From positions 55,950,091-56,014,090 of the forward strand of contig CM075853.1 in NCBI GenBank assembly GCA_037975125.1: 64,000 nt of DNA, written 5' to 3'. The translations under genes were made by a program, and so were the position numbers. The notes under the pieces are model-generated. The model was given only the letters and a program-made list of their open reading frames with translations. It made no database searches and was not told where the DNA came from. Shown here one piece after another: positions 1-21,409 of the stretch (position 1 is its first letter; every line of letters begins with the position of its first letter). The stretch comes from Latrodectus hesperus. Taxonomy: Eukaryota; Arthropoda; Arachnida; Araneae; Theridiidae.

Positions 1-62
1 TAAATCATATTTCAATGGTATTATGTTTTCAAATATAAATTCATACATGTAGACTACATGTG

Positions 63-530
<468 letters not shown>

Positions 531-540
531 GATGTGTATA

Positions 541-4867
<4,327 letters not shown>

Positions 4868-5039
4868 TTACAGAAAATTTATTTACAGGGTGTTTAAAAT
4901 TATCTTTTATTGAAAGTGAAATATCATTTTAAACTATCATTCCATATTCTTTAGTGAAATATATTGGAAAGAAAATGTGCGTATAATAATACATTTATAC
5001 GGATTTTTGATTATGTCTGGATTTTGACTGATAGTCATA

Positions 5040-5540
5040 CTTAAATACAACATCCATTTCATTGTACTGTGATAGGAGACAAAATAAAAACATGAACATT
5101 TTAGATCTTCTCATTCGGCTTTCTTTTAGTCACCCATCCATTTTCAATCGATCCCATCTCATGTTGGCGTTAATGGAAATTAAAGGGCCGACTACCAGGC
5201 CAGTACAGCTACTGAAAAAGGGGTTAGACAGTATGATTTGAAATGTTTTCTCTCAGTCACCTGTGTTACACTGGAAGAAGCCAGAATCATTTTTTTCAAA
5301 TTTCACCTCGAAATTATCAGTGTACTCACTTTCTAACAGATACACATCTTCCCTCAAAGCCATTTGATGACAGAGTGACCCTGGGATATATATTTTAGTT
5401 AGCTTGGAGTTTAAAAATGACAAAGGCATTCAAGGCCCCTACTGTTTTAGATTCTTTGTATATGTTTGGATTTATATGAAGATTGTTTAGAAAAGAGAGG
5501 CCATCTCCATAATATGGGATTAGTAACAATAAAAACATGA
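5040..5540. other. GC-richer island, unrecognised
   Basis: Visibly less AT-rich than its surroundings. On the minus strand there is an open stretch ending in VKFEKNDSGFFQCNTGD and stop near 5255. A possible mini-exon of 51 nt at 5330-5380 has CCCAG upstream and GTGAGT downstream. No family was recognised. It could be an old retroelement UTR or fragment, or part of a host exon. The strand is not established. Confidence 0.3.
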
Positions 5541-5926
5541 AATTTTCATTGTAGCATACTTCTGCTCAAAACTGGAAATTTGGTTGCACAAACTTGATTT
5601 TGTAATACATATATTCTAAATAAAATTTTGAGAATGAGAATATTTTTCACAAGAAACTTCTGCTTGATAGCTTAAGAATATGACATTTATGGAGAACAGT
5701 ACAATGTTAGGTTGGGTTATGAAAATGAAGTTTGAATCCTTGGTGCGCGTTTGAATTTTTTTTGTGAGTCCTAATGGGCTAATTTTGAGCTTATGCACTT
5801 GATATAATACAGCTGTTTAAGTGGAGTTTTTTTCAGGAAAGTAAAATAAATGAGGCTTTCATGGCAGCTTCAATACAAAATTATTTAAAATATTTATAGC
5901 TGTAAGCATTGTTGCAATTTTTATAC

Positions 5927-6128
5927 CTTTGCCACATTTTGAAATGTTTGTCCTGCTTTAATTACAATTTCTATTTGATATTGTAACCTTAAATATAATG
6001 ATACACGTAAATACAGTTGGACTTTACCACTTAATTTAAATAAATTTATTGTATCACGTACGGAAAGATCTTGAGATATGCATTCCATTCCCTGATTGTT
6101 CTTCCCATTGCATTTCGATGCCAATTCA
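5927..6128 (-). CDS. Candidate internal exon, unknown protein
   Basis: A 202-nt stretch, stop-free on the minus strand. A plausible splice acceptor lies just upstream (ATGCAG before 6128) and a plausible donor just downstream (AAAG then GTATAA, GT at 5926-5925). The translation of about 67 residues includes KCNGKNNQGMECISQDLSVR and later VIKAGQTFQNVAK. Its mixed composition is unlike the Phe/Ile/Lys/Asn-rich noise frames around it, and it is locally more GC-rich. I do not recognise the protein. Open frames of this length can also occur by chance in 64 kb, so the splice signals and composition carry the case. An alternative is a decayed repeat. Confidence 0.3.
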
Positions 6129-8494
6129 CTGCATGATTCAAGTATAAAACTAAGTATAATTTTAATTTTTTTAGAAACGAATTTATCGAAACATTTTAAG
6201 ATATTTTATTTTTTAAAACATTTTTTGATATTTAAAATATTTTATTTTTTTACTTTTTAATTTAAATTATGAAAATAATCTTGGATACATATGTTAATCA
6301 TCAAAGATATAGTTAAAATGCAATTAATCTTTTCCAAATTATTTTATATTCTTAAAATATATTATTATTAGAAAGAGTTTTTATTTCTTGCAAATGTAAG
6401 TTTGATTTGGATTTGACTTCTGATTACAATGTCCTTAATTTATTTCGAGTTTATTTTAGTATACATTATTACAGTATATTACATTACTTTGTTTCACAAA
6501 AATTTAAATATGCTTGATATTTCATGAACAATAATCATGAAATGCAGTTTTACGCAGGCACTTTAAATGAGTATATTTGAATCAATTCATCTTGAATAAT
6601 CTTTCATATTTTCCTTGAATAAATATAATACAAGATTTAAAAGATGGACATTTTAATACTTTAGCTTTTACCTACAGTAATAAGTGAAAGTATATTAATT
6701 AAGACAAGTGCAATGGTTAATTCATTGGGTGGGCAAATAATAAATAATACAGGAATAAAAACTAACCGGTTGTCTTGCAGGAAAAGCAGTCGGTTACTTA
6801 ATGAAATTATATGTACAGAACTAACAGAGGATTAATAATTTATTTAGATAATGTAAACGATTACCATTTCTTCTTAAGAATCCTACGTCACGACAATTTT
6901 ACATCGATAAATTTTATAAAGGCTAATTAAATATGTTTCTTTATTTCTAGAAATATGCATGTAAATCTAATCAGAAGTCTATTTTGTCCTTTATATTTTG
7001 GGGACATTTAATAAATTTATATTGTATTTTTCATGATTTAATATTGTTTTATATTATATACTCATTTTAAGTTATTCATGACAGTTATAATCAAGAAAAA
7101 ATTATTTTCATGTGATGAAATTTTAAACATGCAAGAATTATAAAATTTGAATTGTCTTTGTGTTAAATGAAAAAAGGGGAAAAATTAAGGATAATAATAC
7201 TCAAAAGATATATATTTAAATAAAATTTAATGATAAAAAATATGATTTAAAAGATTGAAATATCCATATTAACTGAAATAAAAACAAGTATGATAAATTT
7301 TACATGTTTCAAGGAAATAAATTTGTTATAAGTTAACGCAACTGAAATACTTGAAAATTATCAGAGCTAAAAAATGAATGTTACAGAAATTCAATCTAAA
7401 TATTTCATAAATGACGTGATAAAATAATTTCTTGAAAACTTTGAAGAATAATTAAAGTAAATCTCCACTTTATTTAAATATTTTTATGAAAGTTTTGATT
7501 GGATATCTTTGTTACTTGGAAAAATTGTTTTTAGGCGTTTAAAATCTTCTACAGAATTTTTCATGTTTTCTTATGAATCATAAATGTAATATGTAATTTA
7601 TGAGTCTTAATTTCTATTAATTAAGGATTAATGACTATTAATTACAATATGTCTTGGTAAATTAAAGATCTCCATTTGCATTCCAAATAATAACATATAT
7701 TATGCAAATTAAATTGTCTTATTAAAACTGTGCTATAATATAAAAATTAAGTAAGACCGTTTTAATTTTCTTTAAAAGATTTCATTAGTGGGTTAATTTA
7801 CAAAAATATTTTAAAATCACACAATATTTATCATTTTTGCATAATAATATTAAAAAATTTTCAACTAGACTTTAATTTTAACAACATCATGTTGAAAAAA
7901 GAAGCAATAACCCAGAAAAGAGTACTTTAATTTTTTAATAATTAATAAGGGATTATAAAATGTGAGACTTCAATTTTTCTCTTTCATATTCTCTGAAGGA
8001 TTTTCAGAAGTTCTGAATAAAAAAAAATCGCTTGATGTTTTCATCAAAACTGCTGGAATTTTGCCATTAGAGGGAAGCGCATTGCAATTTGTGCTAGAAT
8101 TTAACCCATTAATTTATGATTAATTAAAAAATATTAATTGAATTGATTTTTTTAAAAGTTCTTTATTTAAAAAGTATTAATTTATCTAAGCTTAGTTGAT
8201 TTGTTTAATCAAGATTGGAATTTCTGTGCAAATTTTTAAAAAAGAATTGGGGGGAATATTTTATGAAATATAAGAACTATTAAAACCTATAATAAAATTT
8301 ATTTGAACTAAAACTTGGTGCACATAGAATAATAAATATAGATTTGAAAATAATCATCAGGAAATGAGTTGATTAAAAGTAGAATAATGGAGGAAAATGC
8401 TTTGAACTTTTTTATTTTGAATATTAAAAGGTAAAATTACTTAAAATGAATGTCTTAAATAAAAGATAATATTTTTAATATTACTTTGATATCT
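6129..8494. other. AT-rich DNA without a recognised gene
   Basis: No coding signature, structural RNA or transposon end was seen. A short less AT-rich patch at about 8030-8100 did not yield a recognisable frame. Confidence 0.65.
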
Positions 8495-8720
<226 letters not shown>

Positions 8721-9058
8721 ACTACTTTAATTAGCATGTTATTTAATATTAAGTTAAGAAAATAATTTTTCATATTTTTGTGTAAGAATAATTACGTTGG
8801 TTAATCAAGTAATCACAACTAGATTGATTTCTATCAATGGTATAAAAATTGCCTTATGAATTCTTATTATTATTTATTCAAGAAATAAATTTACATAATT
8901 TCAGAAATTTGGATTATTTTCGAAACATAAAAATGCAGATATCTTGCATTTTTCACAAAATCTATGTATCTTGCTTTTAAGAAAGAGTTACCTTATGTTT
9001 CAAAGATATGGGAGTAGTCACTAATTAGAAAAAAAAATCCATCTATAAATATTATATT

Positions 9059-10253
<1,195 letters not shown>

Positions 10254-10345
<92 letters not shown>
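10254..10345. repeat. (TA)n microsatellite
   Basis: Pure TA repeat of about 90 bp. Flanking sequence shows no transposon end. Confidence 0.97.
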
Positions 10346-10348
<3 letters not shown>

Positions 10349-10929
10349 CTCTTAAATTTACAGGATATATGACTGCTTTACTACACAATATGCTTTTCAA
10401 TTTACTTAATTTTAAAAATTTTTATTATAAAAATCCCATTAATGTTATAATTATTCATAAAGAATGAATAGAGAGTTTTTAAAAGGAGGAATGAATGAGG
10501 AAAATTTTATTTTAAATATGCCTGCAGGAAATAAATTACGTATTTCATTAATATTTTACAAAAAAACAAGGAAATGTGATTTCTCAGATAAAAATGTGTT
10601 AGCATAGTGTTTTGATTTTTCAAAATTGAAAGTTATGTCACATATTTAAGATATGTATTTTAAATGAACACTCAGCTATCAATGAGAACTTTTTTCTTTC
10701 ACACTTGTAGAAATGAACTTACAGATGCAACATTGCTTCTGGAATTGTTAAAGGACTACAAATCTGTCTAAAAGATTCCCATAAATATTGATCCAATGTA
10801 TTTAAATTAATAATAAAACAATAAGATAGGAAACCTAATAGAAATATTTCTGTATTAAAAGTTGTCCTACAGTTGAGAATGTTAAAGCTTTGCATTAACT
10901 GTCGTTTTTAATCCCAGATGGTTCAGCTA

Positions 10930-11243
10930 AGCCAAACCATCTCCATAAAACCAAAAAGCATTAAAGAGTCTAAAAATAAAATAAGGTTCTCCAAAACCTG
11001 GTTCACAGTAAAATTCAGACAGTCAGGAATATGTCTCGGAGAAGCCTGATCAGTCTTGCACCAGTGACATTCCAGAAAGACTTTCTGGCTCTGTTGAAAA
11101 GAAAGGGACCTAATCTGGCCACTACAAAAACACGAAAGAGTAGTTTGCTGTATCCTAGGGATACTGAGCTGGTGACCCCAACGAAAGTTTTTCCCCAGAG
11201 TACCAAGAGTGGGCGGATCTCTCCAAATTGCGTTTAATTCCAT
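10930..11243 (-). pseudogene. C-terminal tail of RNase H LINE polyprotein
   Basis: The open minus-strand frame includes QKVFLECHWCKTDQASPRHI followed by PDCLNFTVNQVLEN. The arrangement C-x2-C, then QASP-x-HI-x-DCL, is shared with the fragment at 13157-13500. It resembles the tail that follows RNase H in arachnid non-LTR elements, as I remember them. The Cys/His pattern suggests a small metal-binding knuckle, but its role is unknown. The frame runs to a stop at 10923. Confidence 0.6.
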
Positions 11244-11299
11244 CTTTTTAAAAGTGGAGGTTTAAAATATCAGAGTCCAACCGAAAACGTTAGAATAGC

Positions 11300-11780
11300 G
11301 TTGCCCTACAAGGTGTCAACAGTGACAGACTTGGCCATTCTATCAGCAAATTCATTACAACTCAATCTAATATGAGAAGGAGCCCGTTGAAAATGTATAG
11401 AATGTTTAGTAGAAAGTCGTGTCAAAAGTTCTAAAATACTCAAATTAATCTTATCCCCAATGGTCATCTAATGAGACAGATCCTGCACAGAGACATGTTT
11501 GTCAGTTAACATCCAGGTGTCTCTGAAAACAAGTTCAGATATCGTGTCTATATAATTATGTCCCTCATAGATAGCTATAAGTTCCGATCTAAAAACCGAA
11601 CAATTGTTAGCATTTCTAACTCTTATGTCAATTGTACCATCAGATGACTCAATAATCACTCAGCTCCCAGAAATCCCACCGTTAATCTTGCGGCCATGAA
11701 TATAAATTTTTAAATTATTAATATTAAATGAGGGATACTATTAATTGCCCCGAGAGCCATCTGCCTAATAAAGTATGGTA
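11300..11780 (-). pseudogene. RNase H domain remnant of a LINE
   Basis: This domain would degrade the RNA strand of the element's RNA:DNA hybrid. The usual first motif YTDGSK is decayed to YIHGRKINGG, losing its catalytic Asp, and a TGA follows where Trp is usual. The second motif is SVFRSELIAIYEG, with the Glu retained. An Asp-containing FRDTW and the last motif CNEFADRMAKS, with Asp, follow towards lower coordinates. Several stops break the frame; the longest open piece is 11468-11659. The order and spacing fit the RNase H of Jockey/I/R1-like arthropod elements. The exact clade cannot be decided from this piece. Confidence 0.75.
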
Positions 11781-12010
11781 TACTAGACTCACTCACTCTA
11801 GTCAAAATCTCTGTATGAAAATGAATTCGATCTGAGAGTCCAACTGAAAATAAGGGAAAGACCTGAAGAAGAAATAAGGTTCCACTTCAAAAAAAAAAGC
11901 CCATATTATGAGCTATGGAAAAAGGGCTATGTTTCCTTAAGCTCTTGTTATTTCTCCAAGAATGGAGGTAGGCAGAAGTTATGTGTTGATCATTATAACT
12001 AAATACTTTA

Positions 12011-13142
12011 TGTAGCATTTAACCAGGCAGTAACCTCTTCTAAAAGAAAGAGGTGGTAAATCACTCTCGTCTAGGATGACCCTACAAGGAGAATATACTC
12101 TTGTTGTACTTCGACCATTCCATTTAGCAACACTCTTCCTCAGTGATGAGGCAGCTAGCAGGACTTAAGAGGGTGCATTAGTTCATCACGCTTCGTTGCA
12201 ATTTAAAAGAGAAAACAAGGATTCATTATATCATTGCTGAAAAATCTGGAAATGCAACTTTCAAGAACTTCTGACACCTCTACTGTGCATGCACTGGATT
12301 TGCAAGTGTATTTATTACATCAATAAATGTAGATATTAGATTCATCTAAAATGTTTCGGATTTGATCTGTTCTTAAACATCCAATTATTTTTCAAGCTAT
12401 CCATTAAACTAATTCGCAGTTTATTAAAGTATTTAAATTATTTGTACGTAAACGTACTGTATATTATTTCTAACAAAAATTTAATACTCATCAGCTATCT
12501 TTAATTCATACCTAGAAACGAAAAGTTGTAGGCTATTTTTCATTCTTTATCTAAAATGCATATTTTCCAAATTTTAGATTAACATTCACGCATTACTATC
12601 TTTTAAAAATTTATACTTTTCTTGTTTACCCTTTTGGTTTAGCTTCTTATGGATTAGTCACAATTATATGAGCGTCTTATACTAAATGAAAATTTTGCCT
12701 AAACTGATATAAGCAGAGTACTATGCAACATTTTAATGACAATCTTTAATTAATTAAGAAAACCGTAACATGTAAAAAATTTCGCTGATTTCCTTACAAA
12801 TTTCAGTGCATTTTATTAAATAAAGTGACCATCTCTCTCAATTTAACAACTCTTTAATATATTTTTTTACTCTCTTACCCTGTAAAAAATAAAAGTTTAT
12901 TAGGGCAATTTCAATTTATTTTAATATCATTTCCTTTTCAAATAGAGACAATACTAAAATATATCATAAATTCATATTTTTGATTACGGTGTTTTGTGTT
13001 ACATCAGATTGCAAAAAAACATCAAATTGAAATCACATTGCATCAAATTGTAATTATGAATTTTATTTTATTATCCAACAAATACATACAGATAAACAAG
13101 TCTTCAAAAAATCCCTAGAATCATCTGTGAAAGATGTGCATT
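12011..13142. other. Unassigned region next to LINE fragments
   Basis: 12011-12230 is less AT-rich and may be further LINE sequence, but I could not place it in a frame. From 12230 to 13142 the sequence is AT-rich and shows no gene. Confidence 0.45.
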
Positions 13143-13156
13143 TATATGAAATATAG

Positions 13157-13500
13157 TCTGTTGTTGTTGCTGTTGTGGCTTATCCTTGAAATGCCTGACA
13201 AAGTCAGACAAGGTCCATCAAACCACTGACCCTAAAGAAATTGAGGACCAGAGGGGGGATTAGTATACATCCACTCTGGAGAGTCACAAACAGTCCAGGA
13301 TGTGATTAGGAGAAGCCTGCTATGTTTCACATTTAGAGCAGACCTGAAAGAGCTTCCTGCCTTCGAAATACGTGAGACCCCTAGTGTGGCCACTTGCTAG
13401 TCTGGAAATTGCGGTTCTAGAGCCTCTGTTACAATTGAGGGCAAATGAATTGCCAGGATCTTTGATGGCAGGGAGGAAACCTCCACATTTTCGAAATTTC
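13157..13500 (-). mobile_element. LINE 3' terminus with (CAA)n tail
   Basis: On the minus strand a broken frame reads GHTRGLTYFEGRKLFQVCSK, then QASPNHILDCL, then FFRVSGLMDLV, with stops between. The element ends in a short CAA-rich tail on the minus strand (about 13157-13172), typical of non-LTR elements with simple-repeat tails. Alignment by eye to 11000-11120 shows the same order of Cys, QASP and DCL motifs and shared nucleotide blocks such as GGAGAAGCCTG. It is 5'-truncated to about 345 bp. Confidence 0.7.
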
Positions 13501-13510
13501 AGAATTAACT

Positions 13511-18413
<4,903 letters not shown>

Positions 18414-18474
<61 letters not shown>

Positions 18475-18479
18475 GTATA
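18414..18479. repeat. (TA)n and (TATG)n tract
   Basis: TA repeat with one G, passing into four TATG units. It separates Tc1 copy 1 from the Helitron-like end at 18480. Confidence 0.95.
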
Positions 18480-19510
18480 CAAGCTGACCCAGCCACGCGT
18501 TGCAGTGGCTGAGTAATTATAATACATTGAATCAATTTTTTACTAACTCCTTGGTACAATCAAATAAATATTTTCTAAAAAAATTTAAAATAGGTTCATT
18601 CATATGAGATTAAAAATAAAACATTTCACCAAATTTTAAAAGTAATAGGTAAAGTATCGAAATTTTGAAATTAAGCACAAATCAACAAATACTTTCTGAA
18701 TTTACATTTTATTCATCTTATATTAATTTATAGTTTGTAATCAGTGACTTACTTATAAAATATATTATATAAATTAAAAACATCTAAAAATAAATTGTTA
18801 TAAATGAGGTAGATAACATTGACATCGAACTATTATTTTTTCAATTTTAAATTAAAATTGAAATAAAACTAAAAAATTTTTCCGCGCCATTATACTGAAA
18901 TTATTATTTAAGAATTTATCATTTTATAAATAAATTATATCAACATGTACTGCTGAAAAAATTATAATTATCAAATTATAAAATAAAAATTAAAGGCTAT
19001 CAAGAAATACTTACATGTTTTCGAGTTGGTATGAAAATTAGTAGAGAAAAACAGTAATAAATAAAATTTTATTTTACTATTTATAATATTAAAAATATTC
19101 AAACTGAACACCGCACAATAATAACAAAATACAAAGTATAATTATGAAAATGATTCACGAAAAATTGTTATAGTATGATTATACATCATGAAAATATATG
19201 TAAATTCTGTAATTAATCACGCGCTTGCGCGCGCACGTTAAATTTCTCGAAGATGGTATAATCTAGAAAAATAAACACGTCGCCATCTGCCGAATACCTG
19301 TGCAACTTAGATGCTAAACCGCCACCTATTATGAACTTACAGAACTAACCAATAAATAAACATTAATGTCGTATAATAAATATTGAGATCAATAATTAAG
19401 AGATAACTATTCTATCTTTTAAGTTGGATCATATTATAAATGGTTACAAAATTTTATCAAAATTGGTTCTGTAGTTTCGGAGTTTATCGGGAACATACAT
19501 CGTGACACGA
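18480..19510 (-). mobile_element. Helitron-like element, non-autonomous copy (about 1.03 kb)
   Basis: Read on the minus strand, the 5' end begins near 19510 with TCGTGTCACGATGTATG. The 3' end has an AGCCAC/GTGGCT hairpin at about 18493-18512, followed by CTTG at 18483-18480. The hairpin plus CTRR-like end is the Helitron pattern, with CTTG one change from CTAG. About 550 bp (18968-19520) is closely similar to 20428-20981, and a shorter block (18785-18850) matches 19740-19810. This copy lacks the helicase sequence of the second copy. Helitrons move by rolling-circle replication and make no target duplication, so exact ends are inferred. Confidence 0.72.
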
Positions 19511-19511
19511 A

Positions 19512-19603
<92 letters not shown>
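19511..19603. repeat. (TA)n microsatellite between Helitron copies
   Basis: TA repeat directly following the 5' end (minus strand) of the first Helitron-like copy. Confidence 0.96.
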
Positions 19604-19605
<2 letters not shown>

Positions 19606-19723
19606 TATACGGCGTGAGATTGGAAACATCCCTCGTGCCATGTTGCGTGCAGCGACATTGTCCACCGTCTCCCGCATGCAATGCGTAATTGCCTGTGATG
19701 GCACTCCTGGGGAAAATGCTTGA
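19604..19723 (+). pseudogene. Transposase C-terminal scrap (mariner-like)
   Basis: The open frame reads [16 protein letters not shown] then [13 protein letters not shown] and stops at 19721-19723. An AATAAA-like stretch follows at 19728. The I-RREI-x-x-IP start, spaced Arg residues and final Gly-containing tail resemble the end of IS630/Tc1/mariner-type transposases. No catalytic part is present. The scrap starts exactly at the end of the (TA)n tract. Confidence 0.42.
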
Positions 19724-19735
19724 AATTAATAAAGA

Positions 19736-20970
19736 TTATTAAAAATAAATTGTTATAAATGAGGTAGATAACATTGATATCGAACTATTAATTTTTAAAT
19801 TTTAAATTATTAAAACTAAAAATTATCTAAGTACTACTTTGTGTACAACATTCCTGGTTAACCTGTCTTTCGCTAACGTGAAGAGATTTGATGGTTTTCC
19901 TACACGTGAGCAGGCAACATGTAGCTGTCCATGTGAGAAACATATGTTTTTCAAATCCAAACCGCAAATAGACATTGTTTGGCGATGAGATTTATTCATG
20001 GTCATTTCGCAAAAGCTAAACAAATCGGAAATTGCCGCCTTTTAAACGGTATTGGAGATTCTGACGCTATCAGTGGAATACGTGGAAACAGAACGATATC
20101 TCCTTCAAATTTTCCGTCAAAATTCGAGAATATATTCGATCATTTTTTATGACTGAACGTGTACCGTTACATAATTGATGTGGGTTTAAATAACGTAGAA
20201 GTATAATTTGTGAACCAATTTTCAATTGAAGATTGTGTGTCGGCATTCCTGGAATATCCAGAGAATTCAAAAATCCAGTTGGAATGTTTACGGCTTCGTT
20301 TTCATCAATAACTGTGTCGATTGATTTAAAAGACATCAAATCACCGGGCAACATCTGTTGTATATGGAAGTTAATTTCGTTCACATCAACGTTTCCTGGT
20401 GCCAAAATAGCACGATTACAGAGCCAATTATCAAATTATAAAATAAAAAATAAAAAGGCTATCAAGAAATACTTACATGTTTTCGAGGTGTTATGATAAT
20501 TAGTAGAGAAAAACAGTAATAAATAAAATTTTATTTTACTATTTATAATATCAAAAATATTCAAACTGATCATTGCACAGTAATAACACAATAAAAAGTA
20601 TAATTATGATTCACAAAAAAATTGTTACAGTATGATTATACATCATGAAAATGCATGTAAATTCTATATTTAACCACGCGCTTGCGCGCGGACGTTAGAT
20701 TTCTCTAATATGGTATAATCTAGAAAAATAAACACGTCGCCATCTGCCGAATACTTGTGCAACTTAGATGCTAAACCCCCATCTATTAGGAACTTACAGA
20801 ACTAACCAATAGAAAAACACTAATATCGTATAATAAATATTGAGATCAATAATTAAAAAATAAAAACTATTCTATTTTTTAAGTTGGACCATATTATAAA
20901 TGGTTACAAAATTTTATCAAAATCCGTTCAGTAGTTTCGGAGTTTATCGGGAACATACATCGTGACACGA
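19736..20970 (-). mobile_element. Helitron-like element, copy with helicase remnant
   Basis: Shares both flanking blocks with the copy at 18480-19510, in the same orientation and order. Between them it carries about 600 bp of Pif1-type helicase coding remnant (19823-20425). Its 5' end on the minus strand (near 20970) again abuts a (TA)n tract. Its 3' end is lost near 19736, where sequence matching the first copy stops, so the hairpin end is missing. The pair shows a copy still holding part of the coding region beside an internally deleted derivative. Confidence 0.72.
19823..20425 (-). pseudogene. Helitron helicase (Pif1-like) C-terminal remnant
   Basis: Helitron Rep/Hel proteins unwind DNA during rolling-circle transposition. 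On the minus strand, one open piece (about 20425-20072) reads NRAILAPGNVDVNEIN, later GMPTHNLQLKIGSQIILLRY and LCNGTR, matching the C-terminal half of Helitron Pif1-like helicases. After frame breaks near 20070-20025, the last part reads AMTMNKSHRQT (normally NKSQGQT) then FSHGQLHVACSRVGKP, the final conserved helicase motifs. It ends at 19823. The Walker A region and the Rep nuclease are absent. This is a fragment of a protein normally well over 1000 residues long and cannot be functional. Confidence 0.88.
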
Positions 20971-21142
<172 letters not shown>

Positions 21143-21189
21143 TGGTAGAGGTCTATTTTTCTAGGTGTCTCATTTCAATGAGAAATGAT

Positions 21190-21399
21190 TTTGTGTTGCC
21201 AGCTTGCTACTTCTCAGGATTTTGTCCCATGTACTTTCTTTTTTTGTGGGAATATTTAAAATCACGTGTCTCTACTGACCACACACAAACTTTGAAACAA
21301 CTGAAATTCAACATTGAAAGAGAAACAGAGAACATATCTTTCAATGTTTTGGAGAAATTAATCGGCAGAGGTAGACATCTTATTTTAAATAGAATATAA
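21190..21399 (+). pseudogene. Mariner-like transposase C-terminal fragment
   Basis: The plus-strand frame reads [20 protein letters not shown], then [19 protein letters not shown], and ends at 21399. [10 protein letters not shown] after a Pro/Cys-containing lead-in is the region just past the third catalytic Asp in many arthropod mariner-superfamily transposases, followed by the usual helical C-terminus. The catalytic residues themselves are not recognisable. It differs from both mariners and from the long-TIR element elsewhere in this window. Confidence 0.68.
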
Positions 21400-21409
21400 A
21401 AATCTATGT

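Larger units (their letters stand above)
10905..12010 (-). mobile_element. Non-LTR retroelement 3' fragment (RNase H plus C-terminal tail)
   Basis: Antisense remnant of a LINE that carried an RNase H domain downstream of its reverse transcriptase. Read on the minus strand, the order is a linker with no clear reverse-transcriptase motif (about 12010-11780), a decayed RNase H (11780-11300), then a Cys-containing C-terminal tail (11243-10930). The remaining 5' part is missing, as expected of 5'-truncated reverse transcription. No poly-A or target-site duplication could be defined. The tail is related to the fragment at 13157-13500. Boundaries are approximate. Confidence 0.75.
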
